From positions 1 to 17,187 of the forward strand of contig JAICHC010000004.1 of NCBI GenBank assembly GCA_025922795.1: a stretch of DNA of 17,187 bases, written 5' to 3'. The translations under genes and the position numbers were made by a program. This DNA is from Candidatus Binatia bacterium. Lineage in GTDB: Bacteria > Desulfobacterota_B > Binatia > UBA9968. Of this stretch, positions 7,567-14,105 are shown in pieces. The notes beneath the pieces were generated by a model. The model worked only from the letters and a program-made list of their open reading frames with translations. It was not told the origin of the DNA and did no database searches. Position 1 is the stretch's first letter. Each line of letters starts with the position of its first letter.

Positions 7567-8430
7567 ATGGCAGTGAGGTTCAAGAAGGTGGTCATGGCTG
7601 GTGTCGGGCTGATCTGCGGCTCGCTGGCTTTGGACATGCGCCGGTTAAAGCTGGCCAAGGAAATCATCGGCTACGGCCGCGGCGAGGCGAATCTGCGCCT
7701 GGCGAAACGCAAGGGTATCGTCGATGGTTACTTCCTCCGCCCGCAAGAGTTTCCCGAGGGCGTGGATTTGCTGATGATGGGCACGCCCGTGGAAGCGATC
7801 GCGCCGCTGACCGAAGCATTTTTACCGCAGATTCAACCGGGCTGTATTGTCAGCGACGTCGGCAGCGTCAAAGCTGAGATTGTTCGCGCCATGGAGCGGC
7901 TGTTACCGGAAAACATTTATTTCGTGGCCGGCCATCCGATCGCCGGCGGCGAACAGTGGGGAGCACAGGCGGCGCATCCCGGGCTATTCGTGCGCCATCG
8001 CTGTATTCTCACGCCGACCCGAAGAACCGATCGCCGGGCGCTCGGCAAGACCGCGGCGCTCTGGCGCAGAGTCGGCGCTGAAGTCGAAATCATGGCGCCG
8101 GATGTGCACGACCGGGTACTCGGCGTCATCAGCCATCTGCCGCATGTTTTGGTTTATGCGCTGGTGAACGCCTTGGAGCACCAGGCGCTAAACGGCGTCG
8201 ATTTAAAGAAATACTGCGCCGGCGGTTTCAAGGATTTTACTCGTATCGCTTCGAGTCGGCCCGAGCTCTGGCGAGATATTTGTTTGATGAATCGCGACGC
8301 GCTGGGGCGCTCGCTTGGTGGTTATATTAAATACTTGCAGCAGCTCGAAGGTTGGATTCGCGACGGCAAGGGCGCTGCCCTGGAAAAGGAATTCGCACGC
8401 GCTTATGACATCCGCGCGCGGATTCCATGA
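7567..8430 (+). CDS. tyrA: Prephenate (or arogenate) dehydrogenase
   Basis: Oxidatively decarboxylates prephenate to 4-hydroxyphenylpyruvate with NAD(P)+, the tyrosine branch. The N-terminal Rossmann domain has GVGLICGSLAL (12-22) and SDVGSVKAE. The catalytic histidine is H123 in GHPIAGGE. The helical C-terminal domain contains SHLPH (H190) and DFTRIASSRPELW with the substrate-binding R226. The length of 287 aa is that of a monofunctional enzyme without an ACT domain, so tyrosine feedback may be absent or weak. The third glycine of the usual GxGxxG motif is C17. AGGAA at 7555-7559 is seven bases before ATG 7567. The gene is 23 bases after hisC and ten bases before aroA. NAD versus NADP and prephenate versus arogenate preference are not determined here. 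Confidence 0.94.
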   Translation: MAVRFKKVVMAGVGLICGSLALDMRRLKLAKEIIGYGRGEANLRLAKRKGIVDGYFLRPQEFPEGVDLLMMGTPVEAIAPLTEAFLPQIQPGCIVSDVGSVKAEIVRAMERLLPENIYFVAGHPIAGGEQWGAQAAHPGLFVRHRCILTPTRRTDRRALGKTAALWRRVGAEVEIMAPDVHDRVLGVISHLPHVLVYALVNALEHQALNGVDLKKYCAGGFKDFTRIASSRPELWRDICLMNRDALGRSLGGYIKYLQQLEGWIRDGKGAALEKEFARAYDIRARIP

Positions 8431-8440
8431 GATCGGCCCG

Positions 8441-9727
8441 ATGAAGCGGATCGACCCGATCGATAAACCTTTGCGCGGCACAATCGCAGTGCCAGGTGAT
8501 AAATCGATCGCGCATCGCGCAGTGATTTTGTCCGCTATCGCACAGGGCCGCAGCCGCATAGTCAATCTCTCCGGCGGCGATGACAACTCGCGCACGGTGC
8601 GCGCGTTTCGCCAAATGGGTGCCGAAATCTATCGCGACGGCGCCGCACTTTGCGTGGAAGGCAAGGGATGGCAAGGGCTGCATGAGCCGGCGGCGCCGAT
8701 CGATTGCGGCAATTCCGGCACGACCCTGCGGCTTTTATCCGGACTCCTGGCCGGCCGGCCTTTTCGAAGCGAGTTGGACGGCGATGCCTCGCTGCGCCGG
8801 CGGCCGATGCAGCGGGTGATCGATCCATTGAGCGAAATGGGCGCGCGCATCAGAAGCCGCGGCGGCAACGGTTTGGCGCCCTTGGAAATCGACGGCGGCG
8901 GGCTGCGCGGGATTAAATACCGGATGCCGATGGCAAGCGCGCAGGTGAAGTCGGCCATCGTGCTGGCGGCGCTGCAAGCCCAGGGAGAGACGGCAATCGA
9001 GGAGCCGCAGAGATCGCGCGATCACACTGAAGTGATGCTGGCCGGCTTCGGCGGAGAAATTTCGGTGAAGGGTTCGACGATCATTGTGCATGGCGGCGGC
9101 CATCTGACCGGACAGAATCTGCGCATCCCCGGGGATATTTCCTCGGCGGCATTTTTTGTTGTGGCGGCGGCGATGATTCCCGGATCGGATTTGATTGTGC
9201 ACGACGTCGGTTGTAACCGGACGCGTGACGGCGTGATCGACGTCCTGCGGCGCATGGGAGCCTCGATCGAATTGCTCGGTGAACGTTTCGAGGCGGGCGA
9301 GCGAGTCGGCGATATTCATGTCATCGGCGGGCCGCTGAAAGGGGTTGACGTGGGCGCTGATTTGGTCGCGCGGACTATCGACGAGTATCCCATCCTGGCA
9401 ATTGCCGGGGCCGTCGCGGAAGGGGTGACTACGTTCTCCGACGTCCGCGAGCTGCGCTACAAAGAATCGGATCGCATCATGGCGATGACCGAGGGGCTGC
9501 GCGGGCTCGGCGTGGCCGTCGAGGAGCGCGCCGACGGCATGACCATCGAGGGCCGCGAGCGCCTACGGGGCGGACGGGTCAAGAGTTACGCGGATCACCG
9601 CATCGCTATGTCGTTTGCCGTCGCCGGATTGATGAGCGAGGAAGGCGTCGAAATCGACGACGCTGGGTGTGTCGATATTTCGTTCCCGACGTTCTTTGAT
9701 TTGCTGGGGCAAATTTGTTTGCATTAG
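8441..9727 (+). CDS. aroA: 3-phosphoshikimate 1-carboxyvinyltransferase (EPSP synthase), class II type
   Basis: Joins phosphoenolpyruvate to shikimate-3-phosphate, the sixth shikimate-pathway step. Two inside-out alpha/beta domains are represented by GDKSIAHR (19-26), CGNSGTTLRLL (G93, equivalent to E. coli G96), GDASLRRRPM, SAQVK (166-170), RDHTE (193-197), NRTR (259-262), the catalytic DEYP, RELRYKESDR and SYADHRIAMS. These include all four signatures used to define class II, glyphosate-tolerant EPSP synthases. ATG 8441 gives 428 aa, normal for the family, and lies ten bases after the tyrA stop; the ribosome site (TGAGAT) is weak, so coupling to tyrA is likely. The frame remains open upstream into tyrA. 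In pseudomonads the two genes are fused, whereas here they are clearly separate. Confidence 0.96.
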   Translation: MKRIDPIDKPLRGTIAVPGDKSIAHRAVILSAIAQGRSRIVNLSGGDDNSRTVRAFRQMGAEIYRDGAALCVEGKGWQGLHEPAAPIDCGNSGTTLRLLSGLLAGRPFRSELDGDASLRRRPMQRVIDPLSEMGARIRSRGGNGLAPLEIDGGGLRGIKYRMPMASAQVKSAIVLAALQAQGETAIEEPQRSRDHTEVMLAGFGGEISVKGSTIIVHGGGHLTGQNLRIPGDISSAAFFVVAAAMIPGSDLIVHDVGCNRTRDGVIDVLRRMGASIELLGERFEAGERVGDIHVIGGPLKGVDVGADLVARTIDEYPILAIAGAVAEGVTTFSDVRELRYKESDRIMAMTEGLRGLGVAVEERADGMTIEGRERLRGGRVKSYADHRIAMSFAVAGLMSEEGVEIDDAGCVDISFPTFFDLLGQICLH

Positions 9728-9767
9728 GATGTCAGACAGAGGATAGTCGCGCGACCAGGAGCATGGA

Positions 9768-10472
9768 TTGATTATTGCTATCGACGGGCCGTCGGGAGCC
9801 GGCAAGAGTACTCTGGCCAAGCGCTTGGCCAAAGAGCTTGATTTTACTTACCTGGATACCGGCGCCATGTACCGTGCCCTGGCTTTGAAGGTCTTGCGTG
9901 AAGGTATCGATTTGGCGGATGATGCCCGTCTGGCGGAATTGGTACGAGTGACTGAAATCGGTCTGCGAGAACAGCGCGGCAAGCTCGAAGTCTGGCTTGA
10001 CGGCCGCGATGTAACCAGCGAGATTCGCACGCCGGAAGTGAGCCAGATGGCGTCCAAGGTCTCGGCGTTGCGCGTCGTCAGGGCGCGCATGCTCGAGTTG
10101 CAGCGTGCCATGGGACGGTGCGGCAAGGTCGTCGCCGAAGGGCGCGATATCGGCACGGTGATATTTCCCGCGGCCGAGGTCAAAATTTTTCTCGATGCGT
10201 CGATTCGAGAGCGCGCCCGACGCCGCTACGAGGAGCTCAAAACCGCCGGCCGGGCGGTGGAGTTCGCTGAAACCCTTCGTGAGATCGAAGAGCGCGACAA
10301 ACGGGACAGCGAACGGGACCTAGCGCCGCTCAGCAAGGCCGAGGACGCCCTGGTGATCGACTCGTCGAAGGTCAGCGCCGATGAAGTCGCGGCCTTGGTT
10401 CTAACGGAAATTCAAAAGAAGCTTATAGAAAATAAACAGATCGGAGTTGGTTTGCATGGCAGAACAGGATGA
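9768..10472 (+). CDS. cmk: Cytidylate kinase
   Basis: Phosphorylates CMP/dCMP to CDP/dCDP with ATP in the cytoplasm, recycling CMP from lipid and RNA turnover. The P-loop is DGPSGAGKST (6-15). LDTGAMYRALAL contacts the nucleotide, and GRDIGTVIFPAA and LDASIRERARRR supply the CMP-binding and lid regions. The protein is 234 aa, close to the usual 220-230. The start is TTG 9768, with AGGAG (9757-9761) six bases upstream; the nearby ATG 9763 is out of frame and stops after two codons. The 3' end overlaps rpsA by 17 bases, which suggests translational coupling. Forty bases separate it from aroA. Confidence 0.95.
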   Translation: MIIAIDGPSGAGKSTLAKRLAKELDFTYLDTGAMYRALALKVLREGIDLADDARLAELVRVTEIGLREQRGKLEVWLDGRDVTSEIRTPEVSQMASKVSALRVVRARMLELQRAMGRCGKVVAEGRDIGTVIFPAAEVKIFLDASIRERARRRYEELKTAGRAVEFAETLREIEERDKRDSERDLAPLSKAEDALVIDSSKVSADEVAALVLTEIQKKLIENKQIGVGLHGRTG

Positions 10473-12201
10473 ACAGAAGCAAGGCGCGAATGCAGGCGGC
10501 GCTAGCGAGTTTGAAGCGATGTTCGAGGAGAGCCTGCGCACGGTCAAGCCCGGGGGAGTTGTCAAAGGCAGAGTCGTCGGCATCACCGCGACCCACGTTT
10601 TGATCGACGTCGGCTACAAGTCCGAAGGGCAGATTCCTATCCAAGAATTCACCGATCGCCAGGGCAACGTGCAAGTCAGGGTCGGCGACGACGTCGACGT
10701 GTTCTTCGACTCTTCCGAAGGCGAAGGCGGCGGCATCGTGCTGTCGCGGCAACGGGCGGAGAATTTAAAAGTCTGGGAAGATCTCGAACGGGCGTTCAAC
10801 GAAGGGCAAGGCGTGCCGGGACATATCATCGGCAAAGTGAAAGGCGGTTTCAAAGTCGATGTCGGCGTGCCAGCTTTTCTTCCCGGCTCTCACGTCGATA
10901 TTCGTCCGAGCCGTAACCTGGACCGCTTCATCGGCACCACCGACCGCTTCGCATTGCTAAAGTTCAATCGGGCCCGCGGCAACGTCGTGGTCTCGCGCCG
11001 GGCGCTGTTGGAAAAGGAACGCGATTCTCTCAAACAGGAAATTTTGAAAGTCTTGGAAGAAGGCGTGATCCTCGAAGGCACGGTGAAAAACATCACGGGC
11101 TACGGCGCCTTTGTCGACCTTGGCGGCATCGACGGCATTCTGCATATCAGCGACATGTCTTGGGGTCGAATCAATCATCCCTCGGAAATCGTTCAGGTCG
11201 GCGAAAAGATCAAAGTCGTCGTGCTCAAGTTTGATGCCGAGAAGGAACGCATTTCTCTCGGAATGAAACAGCTAACGCCGGATCCTTGGCATACCGTTGC
11301 GGAGAAATTTCCGGTCGGTACAAGAGTTCAGGGCAAGGTGATCAGCTTGATGGACTACGGTGCGTTCGTCGAACTTGAAAGCGGCATCGAAGGGTTGGTG
11401 CATATCTCCGAAATGTCTTGGACGCGCAAGGTCACGCATCCGTCGAAGATCCTTCAGGTCGGCCAGCAGGTCGAAGTCGTGGTGTTGAACGTCGATGCCG
11501 GCCATCGCCGCATTTCCCTGGGCTTGAAACAGGTCATGGCTAATCCATGGGAGGCGGCGAAGGACAAGTATCCGGTTGGCACGATTGTCAAGGGTCCGGT
11601 GCGGAATATTACCGATTTCGGTATTTTCGTCGGCATCGAGGAAGGTATCGACGGCCTTGTCCATATTTCCGATCTGCACTGGAGTAAAAAGGTCAAACAC
11701 CCGTCGGAGCTGTATAAAAAGGGTGATGTCGTCGAGGCGAAAGTACTGGGTGTCAACGTCGAGACCGAGCGCTTTTCTCTGGGTATTAAACAACTCGCGC
11801 CGGATCCGTGGAAAGTCGTCGCGGATCGCCACCCCGTGGGCTCGAAGATCAAGGGCCAGGTCACCAGCGTACCGGATTTCGGTGTTTTCGTGCGTATCGA
11901 CGAAGGCGTGGAAGGATTGATCCACGTCTCCCAGCTCAGCACCGAGCGGGTCGACAAACCATCGAGCCTGTTCAAAGTTGGTGATGAAGTCGAAGCCGAA
12001 GTCGTCAGCATAGAACCTGCCGAGCGCAAGATCGGTCTCAGCATCCGCGCCTTGCGCCGTACGGAAGAGCGCCAGGAGATGGAAAGCTACTTGAAACGGG
12101 AAAAAGAAGGCGGGCGATTTTCCTTCGAATCGCTTCTCGGCGATGAGCTCCGCCTGGACAGAGACGAAGACAACGAGAGCGGGCGCAAAGGACGCGGCTA
12201 A
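10456..12201 (+). CDS. rpsA: 30S ribosomal protein S1
   Basis: Binds mRNA and brings it to the 30S subunit. Six S1 (OB-fold) repeats are visible, starting near residues 32, 115, 203, 288, 375 and 462. Repeats 4, 5 and 6 have an exact 87-residue period (G288, G375, G462). Repeats 3-6 share the pattern Y/FGxFV, then GLVHIS or GILHIS, then ISLGxKQL, while the first two are diverged, as in other Gram-negative S1 proteins that anchor to the ribosome with them. The length of 581 aa is slightly above the E. coli protein (557); the N-terminus is polar and the C-terminus highly charged. The start is ATG 10456, with GGAG at 10443-10446, inside the end of cmk. The cmk-rpsA adjacency is widely conserved in proteobacteria. 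Confidence 0.97.
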   Translation: MAEQDEQKQGANAGGASEFEAMFEESLRTVKPGGVVKGRVVGITATHVLIDVGYKSEGQIPIQEFTDRQGNVQVRVGDDVDVFFDSSEGEGGGIVLSRQRAENLKVWEDLERAFNEGQGVPGHIIGKVKGGFKVDVGVPAFLPGSHVDIRPSRNLDRFIGTTDRFALLKFNRARGNVVVSRRALLEKERDSLKQEILKVLEEGVILEGTVKNITGYGAFVDLGGIDGILHISDMSWGRINHPSEIVQVGEKIKVVVLKFDAEKERISLGMKQLTPDPWHTVAEKFPVGTRVQGKVISLMDYGAFVELESGIEGLVHISEMSWTRKVTHPSKILQVGQQVEVVVLNVDAGHRRISLGLKQVMANPWEAAKDKYPVGTIVKGPVRNITDFGIFVGIEEGIDGLVHISDLHWSKKVKHPSELYKKGDVVEAKVLGVNVETERFSLGIKQLAPDPWKVVADRHPVGSKIKGQVTSVPDFGVFVRIDEGVEGLIHVSQLSTERVDKPSSLFKVGDEVEAEVVSIEPAERKIGLSIRALRRTEERQEMESYLKREKEGGRFSFESLLGDELRLDRDEDNESGRKGRG

Positions 12202-12210
12202 TCCTAGCCG
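12195..12210. other. Hairpin spanning the rpsA stop codon
   Basis: CGGCTA (12195-12200) and TAGCCG (12205-12210) form a perfect 6-bp stem with a 4-base loop, and the rpsA stop TAA lies within it. The next bases are AAAAC, with no T-run, so it is not a standard terminator. It could be an mRNA stability or processing element between rpsA and sppA. Confidence 0.3.
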
Positions 12211-12230
12211 AAAACTCCGCCTGATTAAAC

Positions 12231-13130
12231 ATGTTTAGACGATACTCTATATTGCGCGGCCTCGGTGTGCTGTTGGTGTTTATCCTCATCGTGTTCACCG
12301 GGGTTTTCTTTTACGCCTACATCACCGGCGGCGACTCCAAGGCATTGTCGATGTTCTCCGGCGATGGGGTTGCCGTCCTGGAAATCGAAGGAGCCATCGA
12401 CGACTCCGAGACCGTGCTTGCCGAGCTCAAGCGCTTTAAAGAGATGCCGTGGGTAAAGGCAATCGTGGTCCGGATCGATTCTCCCGGAGGGGCGGTCGCT
12501 CCCACCCAGGAAATTTTTCAAGAGATTCTGCGCGCCAAAAAAGAAAAGCCCTTCATCGCTTCGATGGGCGGCATGGCCACCTCGGGCGGCTACTACATCG
12601 CCGCCGCGTGCGACCAGATCATCGCCAATCCGGGCTCGTTGACCGGGTCCATCGGCGTGATCATGCAGCTCAGCAACGTCGAGGAACTGATGAAAAAAAT
12701 CGGCATCCGAGGCATCAACGTCAAGAGCGCGCCAAACAAGGATATCGGCTCGCCGCTCCAGCCGCTATCTCCGGAAGGTCAGAAAATTCTTCAGTCGCTG
12801 GTCGACAATGTGCACAGCCAGTTCGTCGCCGCCGTGGCCAAGGGCCGGAGCATGGACGAAGATCGGGTTCGAAAACTTGCCGACGGGAGGATTTATTCCG
12901 GAGCGCAGGCCCACGAGCTGGGATTGATCGATCAATTCGGCACCCTCCGGGATGCCATCGATCTCGCCGCCAAGCGCGGCGGCATCGACGGTGAACCGGC
13001 GATCTACTACTCCCGTCCTGAACAAGAACGCTGGTGGGAGCGGATGTTCATAGGGGTGTTCGGTTACCGGCTGCCCGGACGTGATCGCGGCTGGCTGCGT
13101 TACGAATGGTCGCCGTCACTGCTCCAATAA
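12231..13130 (+). CDS. sppA: Signal peptide peptidase SppA, 36K-type (S49 family)
   Basis: Inner-membrane serine protease that degrades cleaved signal peptides. The N-terminus has one transmembrane helix (about residues 9-31), placing the catalytic domain outside the cytoplasm. The crotonase-like fold shows RIDSPGG, MATSGGYYIA with nucleophile S118, and NPGSLTGSIGVIM. The catalytic lysine is probably K170 in NKDIGSP, because the 52-residue spacing from the serine matches the S147/K199 pair of Bacillus SppA. At 299 aa it is the short, single-domain form, not the tandem-repeat E. coli form. No convincing Shine-Dalgarno sequence precedes ATG 12231, which is 29 bases after rpsA. Its place between rpsA and ihfB recalls the order in Geobacter-like deltaproteobacteria. 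Confidence 0.94.
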   Translation: MFRRYSILRGLGVLLVFILIVFTGVFFYAYITGGDSKALSMFSGDGVAVLEIEGAIDDSETVLAELKRFKEMPWVKAIVVRIDSPGGAVAPTQEIFQEILRAKKEKPFIASMGGMATSGGYYIAAACDQIIANPGSLTGSIGVIMQLSNVEELMKKIGIRGINVKSAPNKDIGSPLQPLSPEGQKILQSLVDNVHSQFVAAVAKGRSMDEDRVRKLADGRIYSGAQAHELGLIDQFGTLRDAIDLAAKRGGIDGEPAIYYSRPEQERWWERMFIGVFGYRLPGRDRGWLRYEWSPSLLQ

Positions 13131-13193
13131 TCGGCGGCGCCGCAAGCATTATTCTGTCGAATCAAAATATCTTTATGTTGTGAGGGTGATGCT

Positions 13194-13508
13194 ATGACAA
13201 AAAGGGACTTGATCGATGAGGTTAACAAACGCTTCCCTCATCTTTCACGGCGCGACTCGGAAGTGATCATCAATGCGATTTTCGATTCCATGGTCGAGGC
13301 GCTGTCACAGGGAGATCGGATCGAGATCCGCGGCTTCGGCAGTTTCGTCGTGAAACACCGCCGCGCCAGGCAAGGGCGCAATCCCAAGAGTGGCGCCCTG
13401 GTTTCCGTGGCGGCCAAGCGTGTGCCTTTCTTCAAGGTCGGTAAAGAATTACGCCTGCGAGTGGATGGCAAGCCTTTCGATCCGGCCGATATCGGAGACG
13501 ATGAATGA
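13194..13508 (+). CDS. ihfB: Integration host factor beta-type subunit (HU/IHF family)
   Basis: Small DNA-bending nucleoid protein of 104 aa. MTKRDLIDEV at the N-terminus, the RIEIRGFGSF turn and the RQGRNPKSG beta-arm (with the intercalating proline) are diagnostic. The PFFKVGKELR ending also fits IHF-beta (HimD). The C-terminal tail is acidic and about ten residues longer than in E. coli. The position after rpsA supports the beta assignment, since ihfB follows rpsA in enteric bacteria. GAGGG (13182-13186) is seven bases before the ATG. The stop overlaps the start of the HIT gene (ATGA). Plain HU cannot be excluded entirely, and the alpha partner is not in the window. Confidence 0.9.
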   Translation: MTKRDLIDEVNKRFPHLSRRDSEVIINAIFDSMVEALSQGDRIEIRGFGSFVVKHRRARQGRNPKSGALVSVAAKRVPFFKVGKELRLRVDGKPFDPADIGDDE

Positions 13509-13996
13509 AGCAGCTCTGGGCTCCTTGGCGCATCACCTATATTGAAGAGGGCTCCAAGGAGACCGGCTGTATCTTTTGTACCAAGTTTCAAAACGTCGAT
13601 CTCCGAGCCGGCCTCGTTCTGACGCACACCGTCCATACCGTCGTCATGCTGAACAAGTATCCGTACAACAACGGCCATCTGTTGCTGGCCCCCAAGCGTC
13701 ATGAAAACAGTCTGGCGCAATTGCCGGTGGAGGCCTTCATTGATCTTAACGAGACCTTGCGGCGTTCAATCGAAATCGTCCGCGAGGTTTTCAATTCCAG
13801 CGGCGTCAACGTCGGCATGAATCTCGGCAAATGCGCCGGTGCGGGAATCGAGGATCATCTCCACTGGCACGTCGTGCCCCGCTGGGAGGGCGATACCAAC
13901 TTTATGCCTGTCCTCGCCGACACCCGGGTCATGCCCCAACACCTCCTCGACAGCTATGATCGTTTGCGGCCCCGGTTTCAAAATCTTTCCGCTTAA
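13505..13996 (+). CDS. HIT-family nucleotide hydrolase/transferase (Ap4A phosphorylase-like)
   Basis: Histidine-triad protein of 163 aa. The triad is H118-L-H120-W-H122-VV, where the middle histidine forms the covalent nucleotidyl intermediate. MKQLWAPWR at the N-terminus and GCIFC (C22, C25, likely a zinc site) are features of the branch that includes mycobacterial Ap4A phosphorylase. NKYPYNNGHLLLAPKRH is the conserved nucleotide-binding strand. It probably degrades diadenosine polyphosphates or nucleoside phosphoramidates in the cytoplasm; the exact activity is not determined by sequence. The gene starts within the ihfB stop codon (ATGA), with GGAG at 13494-13497, so the two are co-translated. 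It is the last gene of the tightly packed block; 109 bases follow before the next gene. Confidence 0.92.
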   Translation: MKQLWAPWRITYIEEGSKETGCIFCTKFQNVDLRAGLVLTHTVHTVVMLNKYPYNNGHLLLAPKRHENSLAQLPVEAFIDLNETLRRSIEIVREVFNSSGVNVGMNLGKCAGAGIEDHLHWHVVPRWEGDTNFMPVLADTRVMPQHLLDSYDRLRPRFQNLSA

Positions 13997-14000
13997 TGCG

Positions 14001-14029
14001 TTGCGCCAAAAAAAATGATATCTTGATAA
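14001..14029 (+). promoter_or_regulatory. Weak promoter candidate before the AAA+/VWA pair
   Basis: TTGCGC (14001-14006) and TGATAA (14024-14029) are separated by 17 bases containing an A-run. The two hexamers match the consensus only partly. The 109-base gap, the longest on the plus strand from pheA onwards, is a logical place for a separate promoter of the AAA+/VWA module, but the support is thin. Confidence 0.22.
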
Positions 14030-14035
14030 AACAAG

Positions 14036-14050
14036 GCGCCGGGCCGGCGC
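14036..14050. other. GC-rich hairpin in the HIT to AAA+ gap
   Basis: GCGCCG (14036-14041) and CGGCGC (14045-14050) form a perfect 6-bp stem with a 3-base loop. On the minus strand a T-rich stretch follows, but no minus-strand gene would use it; on the plus strand an A-run follows instead. It may partially terminate the upstream operon or be a leader structure of the AAA+ gene. Confidence 0.3.
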
Positions 14051-14105
14051 AAAAGAATCCCAAAAGATCTACGGTCCCAATTTTCCACGCAGGAGGCCAC
14101 AGCCA

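Noticed and set aside
9746..9755. Palindrome GTCGCGCGAC before cmk as an operator
   Set aside because: Ten bases is short in GC-rich DNA, it is single-copy here, and it abuts the ribosome site without other support.
9763..9771. ATG 9763 as the cmk start
   Set aside because: It is out of frame, ends after two codons, and is too close to AGGAG; TTG 9768 is in frame and well spaced.
11272..11925. 217-codon minus-strand frame inside rpsA
   Set aside because: Antisense shadow of the repetitive S1 domains; its internal repetition mirrors the S1 repeats.
13161..13180. Possible IHF-binding site before ihfB (AATCAA followed by an AT-rich stretch)
   Set aside because: The TTR half of the WATCAANNNNTTR consensus is not met at the required spacing.
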